A DNA stretch of 64,000 bases from Hoplostethus atlanticus. Lineage: Eukaryota > Chordata > Actinopteri > Trachichthyiformes > Trachichthyidae. The notes under the pieces were generated by a model. The model was not told where the DNA came from. It did not search any database and saw nothing but the letters and a program-made list of their open reading frames with translations. The position numbers and the translations under genes were made by a program. This document shows, in pieces, positions 58,374 to 64,000 of the stretch; the first letter of the stretch is position 1, and each line of letters starts with the position of its first letter. The stretch is from positions 4,259,001-4,323,000 of the forward strand of contig JAXDDX010000014.1 in the NCBI GenBank assembly GCA_034670405.1. Reading direction: 5' to 3'.

Positions 58374-61300
58374 ATAATACACATAATTCTGTGGACCTTA
58401 AGAAAATCGTAAGGTCTACCATCTACCATGGATTGTTTTGGGATCTACATAGATTCAGTGTGCTATAGGATTTGTATGTCAGAACTGCAATTAGAGACAA
58501 GAGGAGAAATAAACATGTTCAGGTGACCAACATAAAACCAGAACCCTGTGACCTGGGGCACAGGCACTTTTTACCTACCTTCTCATCCTCCACTGGGATG
58601 TAACCATGAACATCATTGTATCCAGATGGCCCGTCGTTTGTAAGACAGCTGATTAGGAAACTATCCATGGCATCCTTTTCTATAAATAATGGTCTTTAAG
58701 TGTGCAGCTCCCCCTGTGTGCTGAACACACAGGGGCTTGCTGCTACTGTGGAGGCTGCTCAGGAGGAAGCTTTGCTGTGGCTACAGCAAAGACAATAGAA
58801 AGAGAAAGAAAGAGTGAAAGAGTGAGCGGGCGTGAAAGCAAAGGGTAGAGCAAGGCATTTCGCAGGACAGGTGGAACAATCGCCAACTTCAATCAGCAGT
58901 AGGACGGCCATACATGAAAATAAGCAGGAAGAATGACAAAGCCTATGCTCCCAAAGACCGCTGAAAAGAAACCAGTGGCAGAAGAGACATCAGTGGACGC
59001 TCCAGTGACGGCACCAGCTCAAGATGAAGCCAAGGAATCTAAGACAGCAGAACCCCAACCTCCTGCAGAGGAGGCCAGTTGTGAACCAGCAGCAGCCCCT
59101 GCAGAAGCAGCTCCCACTGGGGAAGAGGGAGCTGAGATTGGGGCACCACCAGCTGAGAATGGGGCACCATCAGTTGAGAATGGGGCACCACCAGCAGAGG
59201 ATGTCCCTCTGACAGAAAGTGGGCCCTCTGCAGAAGCAGGAGCTGCACCCCCAGCAGAGGGGACCCCTATGGAGCCCGCTCCTGCTCCTGAACCTGAGCC
59301 AGAGCTGGAACCTGTTGGCAGTAGGCTTTATTCATTTTAAGATCTAGGATAAACACATAGGATTGGCATGGTTTAAAATAGAAATTAGCATGACTGAATT
59401 TTGTTTGGATGACATTAAGATATGATGGAAACATTGGCTGAATTTTTCTTTGTACTATATAATTTTTCACTCTTTTATCCAAATTGTTTGTCATTTTTTT
59501 CAGTGGTGTATATGTTTCAGATGGTTAAGCATGATTTGGTATTCATTGCTTTGAGGTAGCTGGTGGTCAGTCTTGTTTGATTATTAGAGGTTGTTGCATT
59601 GCTGAAACAATGCTCATAGGAATAGAGCATGCTTTATATAGTAACTTATTAAATTAGAATGAAAAAATATCCTTCTGTTTCTTAATAGAGAATCTGAAAG
59701 AGACATTTGCTGTGCACCTTTTGTCTGTACTACCCTGAGCTTCCCCTATAGACATTCCCTCCTGCTGTGACTAACTACACAAATGGAAACCCTTGGCCCC
59801 TGACAGCTGTTTACATCATTTGCTTGTATGGCTAACCTGTGACATGGAGTCAGCCTTAGATGGGACAAGGCCACAACTGAAATCCAAGACCTTTGGATGG
59901 ATAATGACAATTTAAGTCCTGTTTGTTGTTACATAGCTTTGTGATATAGTTTGCTATGTAACACTTAGCAATTAATTTCTACTACTTATTTATCAATTAA
60001 TTCTGCATTTATTCCTATAATATGCTCCAACTGACAAACATATTCAATGTATGCCCCTCCCCTGTCTCTCCCTCAGCCCCTACTAGTGAGCCCATTGGAC
60101 TGTGCATAGATGACATCAGTGACACTTCCATCTCACTGAAGTGGAGGGCCCCTGAGAGGATGGGCTCAGCTGAACTTGATGGATATGGGGTTGAGTACTG
60201 CAAGGAGGGCAGTAAGTGCTGGTGCCACCTTACTACATGATTTTAATTGGGGTTTGACCATATTTTATGCAAGGAAAATGTATTCCTAATGCAGAGCTGT
60301 AAAATCCCGTCCAGCTGTAATCGTCCAACCAGGATTTTTCTCCACCTGTCTCTTAACAAGGTGATAACAATTATTAGTCACTTCCACTGCTGTAGAATGG
60401 AACTAATACAAAAAAAATCAATTAATATAGATTGTTAGGTAGAGGAAAGTCTGTTAAACCCAGTCTTCAAGAGACTTGCTCTTTCACTTTCAGTGTAGAC
60501 TCCACCTAAATATAGCTGAGCTTTGACAGTGATTAGCAAGACTTAAAAAATAAATCTAAAACTCAAGCATTACATGTTAGCAAATAGAGCGACAGTATGA
60601 TGAATAAAAACATTTAAAAGCATTGATGGCTTTCAGCCTATCAATTCAGATTACCAGGTTTGGGATAAACAAGCTCTCTGCTCTCTCTGTTTAAGGTCAC
60701 ATTACATAACATTGTTGTTCAACCCAATTCAAATATTGTTAAAATAGTGTTACATGCCATTATATATTATATACAATATAACCAAGCATAACCAGCATGA
60801 CCAAGTTTATTGCCATGGCAAAACGTGAGTAAGCATCTACATGTTGTAAAAGCCTGGCCTCTCAACATTAATCTGGAGCTTCTTCCTATCAATCTTTTTA
60901 TAGTGGGCCATTATCTACTTTGCTCTGGCCTCAGGAGGACACTCTAGGCCGTTAGCATAGTGATTGTATGATTATATTAACTTCCCTAGGGGCTGCCATA
61001 ATCTAAGTGTCCTAAATGGATGCAGCTTTGCCTGGTACTTCAATCTGAATACCTGTATGCTGGTATGGAGATTAAGTCAACAGTTTCTTACTGTTATTGT
61101 TTCTGTTATTGGTCAAGAAAACCACAAATATATCAGCTCTACAAGATATTAGATATCTGTCAATAAAACTGATATAAGTTCAGCTGAATTTATATGTTTA
61201 ATTTCTATTCCATTGTAACATTTGATGTCAAATGGATATTGAATTTAATTGCCACTGCCCCAATGTTATGGCCACAGCGGATGAGTGGGTGCCAGCTTTT

Positions 61301-62881
61301 GAGGGTCTGACAGACAGGACATCCGTCACCATCAGAGACCTTACCACCGGAGACAAGCTGCAGTTCCGTGTGCGGGCCTACAACATGGCAGGGCCTAGTA
61401 CCCCTGCCACCATGGCACAGGCTGCCACCATCAGGGAGATTATGCGTGAGCATTTATGGATTTATTTCTTTTGCCGTTTCTCCATTCCACTGATTTATCT
61501 CAGGATTGTGGATGTAATCAATATTAATGTTCCATTTCTGGATTCAGTTCCATTAGTAAATGAAGTGAACCTGAGAGGAAACCTGTCCTGCTCTTCTTCT
61601 GAGAATATGTAGTCTCATATAGCCAAACCTTTCTCCTCATTTCCCAATGATTACTGATCCTTGACCTGTGAGCTTATTTGTTTTTATTGCACTCCTTCAA
61701 GCTGTCACCAATTGTATTGCACTGAAAGTGAAATTTGGTTACTGTTATTATTAACATATCTTTTCTGTGTGTGTGTGTGTGTCTTTTTCTTGTCGGTTTT
61801 CATGCACAGAGCGCCCTAAAATTTGGATCCCCAAAAATCTCCGCCAGACTCTGATCAAGAAAGCTGGAGAGACTGTCAATCTTGTGATTCCATTCCAGGT
61901 GCAGCAGAATGCATGGTGCTGAATCAGCAGGCCAGCCAGAAAGCTTCCCAAAATCAGCACATTAAAACATCAAGATGCTATACTTATTTCTGCATATAAG
62001 CAATGATGTGGAGAATAGTTTGAGAGAATAGTATCATTAGAAGCACTCCATTATGCCATATAACCCTGAGTGATAGAGAGTGTTACAGCATGACAATAAC
62101 ACTGCCCTGGGTTTTAAATTAATTAATTATTTGTGATTGAATTATATTATGAGTTAGTTTACAAATTAAATTTGTTATTTCTTAGTTAAGTAATTGGAAC
62201 TGATTAACAAATTATTTATGAGCATTATGTAGGCCGTTATTAGTTACCAATATTTTTTCCTCCTGATGCAGGGTAAGCCCAGGCCCAAGGCTACCTGGAC
62301 TAAAGACGGGGAACCACTAAACCCCACACTTGTCAGCGTGAGGAACAGTGATACAGATAGCATCCTCTTCATCCGCAAGTCAGAGAGAAAACACTCTGGG
62401 AAGTATGAACTCCAGGTGCAGATTGAGAATGTGGAAGACACGGCAGTTGTCACATTACAGATTGTCGGTAAGGAGGGTTAGACTTGGATAGCTGGGTGTG
62501 GGTGTTAAAGCCTTGGAATAAGTAATTCAGAGAATGGATAGCTACAAACTCCCTAGTAAGCTATGAGAGCAATCAATAATAATTTAATTGACAAATGAAT
62601 TATGTCCTGTTCTGGTAACTGCAAAATCATTAAAACATTGCAAGTTTTTGATATAATAATTTCTTTAAGTTATCAACTTACTAACATACAGCAGTTTTTG
62701 GAAATGGTTATTTTATCAGGATTCACATTTCTCCTCTGTAGATCTGCCAGGGCCCCCTGATGGACTAAAGATCATGGATGTGTGGGGCTTCAATGTGGCA
62801 CTAGAGTGGAAACCCCCTAAGGACAATGGTAACTGTGAAATACTCGGTTACACCATTCAGAAAGCTGACAAGAAGACCATG
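34950..62881 (+). CDS. mybpc3: cardiac myosin-binding protein C, partial gene, exons 1-30
   Basis: Thick-filament protein of the sarcomere C-zone that binds myosin and actin and tunes cardiac contraction through phosphorylation. Thirty exons join without a frame break to 3378 nt (1126 aa, counting the 39-nt candidate exon). Domains: C0 Ig (about 9-98, present only in the cardiac paralogue), Pro/Ala linker (99-181), C1 (182-270), M-domain with phosphosites (271-327), tri-helix (328-382), C2 (383-469), C3 (470-560), C4 (561-661), C5 with inserted loop (662-785), C6 FN3 (786-883), C7 FN3 (884-984), C8 Ig (985-1079) and the start of C9. C10 is off the right edge. Most exon lengths equal those implied by human MYBPC3 c. 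coordinates. The exceptions are exons 2, 3, 4, 8, 9, 11 and 22. Confidence 0.97.
36779..36917 (+). mobile_element. tRNA-derived SINE with LINE-like 3' tail
   Basis: An RNA polymerase III A box (TGCTCAGTTGG) and B box (GGATTCGATCC) are spaced as in a tRNA. They are followed by TCGCTTTGGATAAAAGCGTC and a short CTGTA repeat. The tail matches the 3' end of the LINE copies at 38536 and 56390, which implies mobilisation by that LINE. It is not an intact tRNA gene: no acceptor stem pairing is seen. Confidence 0.88.
37671..38112. mobile_element. internally deleted Tc1-like element, copy B
   Basis: The same sequence as 31493-32062, including TTTCCTACACCATCAAAAGG and AGGTCTGGCAGAGCCAAAGC. It is shorter internally and its left terminal repeat is lost; the right end TTGACCGGTAGTG is intact. 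Confidence 0.88.
38220..38536 (+). mobile_element. L2-type LINE 3' end
   Basis: Contains TTTCTGGTGACTAGTAGTTC and GTCGCTTTGGATAAAAGCGT and ends in a (TAATG)n tail at about 38513-38536. The same sequence occurs inverted at 56388-56560. No coding part is retained here. Confidence 0.82.
39577..39632. repeat. (TC)n microsatellite
   Basis: CT repeats with two GT interruptions. Confidence 0.92.
40000..40269 (+). CDS. mybpc3: mybpc3 exon 2 (C0 Ig domain)
   Basis: 270 nt, phase 1 to 1. Encodes [20 protein letters not shown], the core WQCSTKDI and [16 protein letters not shown], close to human C0. Acceptor CTATTTAG, donor GTAGGA. C0 distinguishes the cardiac from the skeletal paralogues. Confidence 0.97.
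41501..41671 (+). CDS. mybpc3: mybpc3 exon 3 (Pro/Ala-rich linker)
   Basis: 171 nt, phase 1 to 1; low-complexity Pro/Ala/Glu (for example [30 protein letters not shown]). The acceptor is a tandem CAGCAG, so a form one codon shorter is possible. Human exon 3 is shorter (about 114 nt), as expected for this variable linker. Confidence 0.93.
42267..42344 (+). CDS. mybpc3: mybpc3 exon 4 (linker to C1)
   Basis: 78 nt, phase 1 to 1; [18 protein letters not shown] parallels the human IGLFVMRPQDGEVTVG. Acceptor CATTTCCAG, donor GTGAGC. Confidence 0.95.
43264..43412 (+). CDS. mybpc3: mybpc3 exon 5 (C1, first part)
   Basis: 149 nt, the same length as in human. [20 protein letters not shown] then [18 protein letters not shown], the Ig C1 strands with the conserved Trp. 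Donor GTAAGA. Confidence 0.98.
43872..43989 (+). CDS. mybpc3: mybpc3 exon 6 (C1, second part)
   Basis: 118 nt, the same length as in human. [20 protein letters not shown] then [18 protein letters not shown]. Acceptor GGTTACAG, donor GTGGGT. Confidence 0.98.
44200..44248 (+). CDS. mybpc3: mybpc3 exon 7 (M-domain start, RRTS site)
   Basis: 49 nt, the same length as in human, phase 1 to 2. [17 protein letters not shown], with the Ser of the RRTS kinase site coming from the next exon. Acceptor GCATTCCAG, donor GTAAGT followed by a (TA)n run. Confidence 0.95.
44750..45010 (+). mobile_element. LINE reverse transcriptase fragment in mybpc3 intron 7
   Basis: Frames read HRTQC, then [19 protein letters not shown] and a decayed YADD-like box ([14 protein letters not shown]). 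This is the RTQC...GSILGPLLFxIYINDI...YADDT order of LINE reverse transcriptases. Truncated and degraded. Confidence 0.7.
45473..45511 (+). CDS. mybpc3: mybpc3 exon 8, candidate 39-nt M-domain exon
   Basis: Acceptor GCTAACTTGTCAG and donor AAG/GTAGTG enclose 39 nt, phase 2 to 2, open in frame: [12 protein letters not shown]. It supplies the Ser of RRTS and a further KRSG basic-Ser site. It lies where human exon 8 (30 nt, carrying RRIS) would be. Skipping it also keeps the frame (RRTSTDG), so it could be alternative. Confidence 0.55.
46640..46696 (+). CDS. mybpc3: mybpc3 exon 9 (M-domain)
   Basis: 57 nt, phase 2 to 2; [18 protein letters not shown], matching human ILDFSSLLKKR. Acceptor ATTTCTACAG, donor GTAATT. 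Confidence 0.93.
46820..46822 (+). CDS. mybpc3: mybpc3 exon 10, 3-nt microexon
   Basis: Three bases AGA lie between a long CT tract ending CTTCCTAACTCTTCAG and GTAAGC. Inserted in phase 2 they complete Arg and start Asp, so exons 9-10-11 read LLKKRDSFLKP, restoring the KKRDSF phosphosite. Human MYBPC3 exon 10 is also 3 nt at exactly this place. Confidence 0.9.
47495..48690. mobile_element. probable non-autonomous DNA transposon
   Basis: The ends TTAAAGGTATACAATGTAAG and TTAAAGGCAGTCTATGTAAG (right end, reverse complement) are imperfect inverted repeats of a type common in fish genomes. An AAAATAGCACCCCCTGGAGG stretch lies just inside the left end. No transposase. Boundaries are approximate and no clear target duplication is seen. 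Confidence 0.5.
48827..48850 (+). CDS. mybpc3: mybpc3 exon 11, 24-nt microexon (phosphosite)
   Basis: 24 nt, phase 2 to 2: SFLKPSK plus split codons, then GTAAGA. Human exon 11 is 18 nt and codes SFRTP. The acceptor is the first CAG of a tandem CAGCAG; the other would shorten the exon by 3 nt. The upstream tract is weak (CCACCTGCCTATGAATGAGCAG). Confidence 0.82.
49400..49563 (+). CDS. mybpc3: mybpc3 exon 12 (tri-helix bundle)
   Basis: 164 nt, equal to human exon 12. [40 protein letters not shown]: the actin- and calmodulin-binding helical end of the M-domain. Confidence 0.98.
49671..49803 (+). CDS. mybpc3: mybpc3 exon 13 (C2, first part)
   Basis: 133 nt, equal to human. [20 protein letters not shown] then [16 protein letters not shown]. 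Acceptor AAAATGTAG, donor GTTAGA. Confidence 0.97.
50012..50014 (+). CDS. mybpc3: mybpc3 exon 14, 3-nt microexon
   Basis: CAA between TTTCATTTACACTACTAG and GTAAGT. In phase 2 it completes Ser and starts Lys, so the C2 join reads TGSKYIFES, exactly the human GSKYIFES. Human exon 14 is a 3-nt exon at this codon. Confidence 0.93.
50278..50402 (+). CDS. mybpc3: mybpc3 exon 15 (C2, second part)
   Basis: 125 nt, equal to human. [20 protein letters not shown] then [20 protein letters not shown]. Non-CAG acceptor TTTGTGAAG. Confidence 0.97.
50518..50623 (+). CDS. mybpc3: mybpc3 exon 16 (C3, first part)
   Basis: 106 nt, equal to human. [20 protein letters not shown] then [16 protein letters not shown]. 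Donor GTTAGA. Confidence 0.97.
51300..51329. repeat. (AAT)n microsatellite
   Basis: About 10 units in the intron before exon 17. Confidence 0.9.
51443..51609 (+). CDS. mybpc3: mybpc3 exon 17 (C3, second part)
   Basis: 167 nt, equal to human. [20 protein letters not shown] then [20 protein letters not shown]. Acceptor ATATGAAG (AAG), donor GTAAGT. An (AAT)n run precedes it by about 110 bp. Confidence 0.97.
52229..52309 (+). other. candidate 81-nt cassette (possible poison) exon
   Basis: Acceptor TTTTATTGATAG and donor TTTT/GTAAGT bound 81 nt that are open in the mybpc3 frame. Joining to exon 18 would create TAG across the junction. No homology recognised; could be chance. Confidence 0.2.
53496..53661 (+). 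CDS. mybpc3: mybpc3 exon 18 (C4, first part)
   Basis: 166 nt, equal to human. [20 protein letters not shown] then [20 protein letters not shown]. Donor GTGTGT. Confidence 0.98.
53772..53878 (+). CDS. mybpc3: mybpc3 exon 19 (C4, second part)
   Basis: 107 nt, equal to human. [20 protein letters not shown] then [15 protein letters not shown]. Only 110 bp of intron separates it from exon 18. Confidence 0.98.
54011..54040 (+). CDS. mybpc3: mybpc3 exon 20 (30-nt exon)
   Basis: 30 nt, equal to human: [10 protein letters not shown]. Acceptor TTTTCCAAG, donor GTAAAC. Confidence 0.95.
54148..54287 (+). CDS. mybpc3: mybpc3 exon 21 (C5, first part)
   Basis: 140 nt, equal to human. [29 protein letters not shown] and [12 protein letters not shown]. 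Phase 0 donor GTAAAC. Confidence 0.97.
54737..54808 (+). CDS. mybpc3: mybpc3 exon 22 (C5 inserted loop)
   Basis: 72 nt, phase 0 to 0: [20 protein letters not shown] then KDGE. Human exon 22 is 81 nt and carries the cardiac-specific C5 loop. The residues differ as expected for a variable loop, while the W near the end is shared. Confidence 0.85.
54809..56144. other. mybpc3 intron 22, nothing further seen
   Basis: 1.3 kb without recognised exon or element. Open frames on both strands show no family. Confidence 0.6.
56145..56304 (+). CDS. mybpc3: mybpc3 exon 23 (C5, last part)
   Basis: 160 nt, equal to human. [20 protein letters not shown] then [20 protein letters not shown]. Acceptor GATGGTCTAG, donor GTAAGA. 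Confidence 0.97.
56388..57345 (-). mobile_element. L2-type LINE 3' portion in mybpc3 intron 23
   Basis: Minus-strand frames read [71 protein letters not shown] and [11 protein letters not shown]. These are the reverse transcriptase connection/thumb region of L2 (Maui-like) LINEs, with a frameshift near 57060. The element ends in an (ATTAC)n tail at 56388-56412 and the shared GCTTTTATCC 3' motif. It lies antisense to mybpc3. Confidence 0.9.
57453..57557 (+). CDS. mybpc3: mybpc3 exon 24 (C6, first part)
   Basis: 105 nt, equal to human. [20 protein letters not shown] then [15 protein letters not shown], an FN3 start. Acceptor TTTTCTGGCAG. Confidence 0.98.
57695..57883 (+). CDS. mybpc3: mybpc3 exon 25 (C6, second part)
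   Basis: 189 nt, equal to human. [40 protein letters not shown] and [13 protein letters not shown]. Donor GTGAGT. Confidence 0.98.
58314..58370. repeat. (GT)n microsatellite
   Basis: About 28 GT units in mybpc3 intron 25, upstream of the nested promoter. Confidence 0.95.
58660..58932 (+). promoter_or_regulatory. putative internal muscle promoter and 5' UTR inside mybpc3
   Basis: CTATAAATAA at 58680-58689 fits both a TATA box and the MEF2 consensus, an overlap found in many muscle promoters. An initiator about 30 bp downstream would give a 5' UTR of about 220 nt. That UTR would contain a 10-bp-stem hairpin (CCCCTGTGTG and its complement, 58711-58735) and an E-box CAGGTG at 58868-58873. An in-frame TAA at 58921 precedes the ATG at 58933. 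No transcript evidence is available. Confidence 0.5.
58933..59320 (+). CDS. candidate alternative first exon, MyBP-H-like short isoform of mybpc3
   Basis: Open frame starting [18 protein letters not shown], rich in Pro, Ala and Glu for 129 codons, with three copies of an 8-residue ENGAPPAE-like repeat (about 59150-59200). It leaves in phase 1 at GGCA/GTAGGC, the phase required by exon 26, and would read [12 protein letters not shown]. The product would be a Pro/Ala-rich head plus C7-C8-C9-C10 (FN3-Ig-FN3-Ig), the architecture of MyBP-H. It sits in the 2.2-kb intron directly before the C7 exon. The composition resembles the exon 3 linker. The reading frame, in-frame upstream stop, TATA/MEF2 box and phase are seen; the transcript is inferred. 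It could instead be a chance frame in low-complexity sequence. Confidence 0.65.
60077..60211 (+). CDS. mybpc3: mybpc3 exon 26 (C7, first part)
   Basis: 135 nt, equal to human. [20 protein letters not shown] then [20 protein letters not shown]. Acceptor TCTCTCCCTCAG, donor GTAAGT. Confidence 0.98.
60212..61277. other. mybpc3 intron 26, nothing further seen
   Basis: About 1.1 kb of AT-rich intron. No element recognised. Confidence 0.65.
61278..61445 (+). CDS. mybpc3: mybpc3 exon 27 (C7, second part)
   Basis: 168 nt, equal to human. [20 protein letters not shown] then [20 protein letters not shown]. Donor GTGAGC. Confidence 0.98.
61810..61898 (+). CDS. mybpc3: mybpc3 exon 28 (C8, first part)
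   Basis: 89 nt, equal to human. [20 protein letters not shown] then TVNLVIPFQ. Donor GTGCAG. Confidence 0.98.
62272..62467 (+). CDS. mybpc3: mybpc3 exon 29 (C8, second part)
   Basis: 196 nt, equal to human. [40 protein letters not shown] and [20 protein letters not shown]. Donor GTAAGG. Confidence 0.98.
62742..62881 (+). CDS. mybpc3: mybpc3 exon 30 (C9, first part); last exon in the window
   Basis: 140 nt, equal to human. [40 protein letters not shown] and KADKKTM, then GTGAGA. The rest of C9 and C10 lies beyond 64000. Confidence 0.98.
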
Positions 62882-64000
62882 GTGAGACTCAACACCCTGG
62901 GTGGGGTTCTCAGTGACAAAGCTTACATCTGTCTTTGTAGTACATTCAAATGAGGCAGAAAACAAGCAATTGATATTGGTCGCAGGCAAAATTATAAAGG
63001 CACAAGATCTTAAACCAACTAGCCTAGAGAAAAACTCATTTGCCAATTGCGCTAATCATTTTTGTCCAAATGACATCCAGAGGTCATCCTAGAGGGAGCC
63101 CATATGGTTTCCATCTCATAATAGCTCATAGTATTCTGTCTCACGGTGATTGCGCCATGCCAGTCCTTTTGTTTTACCTCTTGGTCTAACAACTGAACCA
63201 CTGCTACGCCAAGTTAGCTAACCTCCCCTTTATATGGACATAAATGAGCAATGTATGTACACTATGTGAGAGGAGGAATGCTACTTGGACACAGAGGGAT
63301 ATTTTAGCCTGCCCTGAGACCCAGATACTGTAATCAGCCAGCGCTGGGCAGAGTCTCCTTTGTGGGCCAGGAGAGATGCATTATGGGCCCGTTTGCAAGA
63401 GCTCCAACTGCCACCATCCACCACCTCTTGCTGCCAGGGACCATGCTGGCCAGGAATGTCCTAATCTTAGCCTCGTAGCCGTGACCTGACAAGGATTGTC
63501 TGTACAGTGACGCAGGACCATTGTTCTTCTGGTCCGCACTGCTAATGGCATGCTAGTCATGTTTCACCACAGTCGTTATTAGATTCAATTAATTTCTCTT
63601 ACATCTCATTATAGCAAGCTTTGGGATGTTTGATTATCATATTGCTAACAACAATAAATCTCTCTTGGATGTCAGAGATGCCCCTATTGCTAAATATAAA
63701 AGTGCTGGGGCCCCTGTGCTTTTATGGCACTAATTCATAAACTCATGTAACCTACTTTGAGTCTATCCATAGTATCCAAGTCGCCATGTACTTTAAGTCC
63801 ATTCATGGTGAATACATAGTGAAAGTATTTCACTCTTGTGCCTCACCAACCCAAAAACTATCTATTTCTATTATCTCACATCAATTACACAGTTTCATCA
63901 GTTTCACTGGGTAGGTCAGGAGTATTTTTTGAAATCAAATCAGCTGTACAGCTCAACAATTAATATCCTATTTGATGTCGGTGGCATTTAAAAGTACTAG
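62882..64000. other. mybpc3 intron 30 (runs off the window)
   Basis: No exon or transposon recognised up to the right edge. Confidence 0.65.

Overview
The window is nuclear DNA of a ray-finned (teleost-type) fish. The evidence is vertebrate genes split by GT-AG introns, (CA)n microsatellites, Tc1-like transposons, Rex1/L2-like LINE pieces and a tRNA-derived SINE whose tail matches the local LINE 3' end. Three genes account for all the host coding sequence I can support: slc39a13 (ZIP13 zinc transporter, minus strand, 3' part beyond the left edge), spi1 (PU.1 ETS factor, plus strand, complete coding region) and mybpc3 (cardiac myosin-binding protein C, plus strand, 3' part beyond the right edge). 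The same three genes are neighbours on human chromosome 11 in the same relative orientation, so this is a conserved synteny block.

Layout. 1-3789: repeat-rich slc39a13 intron holding a ~175-bp tandem repeat and a short ISL2EU-type transposon relic. 3790-12339: five slc39a13 exons; the large intron between 5829 and 10273 holds a dead Tc1 transposase gene. 12340-24600: slc39a13 5' region and the slc39a13/spi1 intergenic space, with foldback MITEs, a long-TIR element loaded with LINE debris and microsatellites. 25015-31107: five spi1 coding exons (266 aa). 31108-34850: spi1/mybpc3 intergenic with a Tc1-derived element. 34850-62881: mybpc3 promoter and 30 exons corresponding to human exons 1-30 (domains C0 to the start of C9). 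62882-64000: intron.

Points that stand out. (1) mybpc3 has two 3-nucleotide microexons (46820-46822 and 50012-50014) in the same places and phases as human exons 10 and 14; the first is required to build the KKRDSF phosphosite of the M-domain. (2) Inside the mybpc3 intron just before the exons for C7 there is a TATA/MEF2-type promoter and a 129-codon Pro/Ala/Glu-rich first exon (58933-59320). It ends in the right phase to splice to the C7 exon and would give a short MyBP-H-like protein from within mybpc3. (3) A 39-nt candidate M-domain exon lies at 45473-45511 in the place of human exon 8. All exon calls were made by reading splice sites, phase and remembered family sequence; no alignment or expression data were available.
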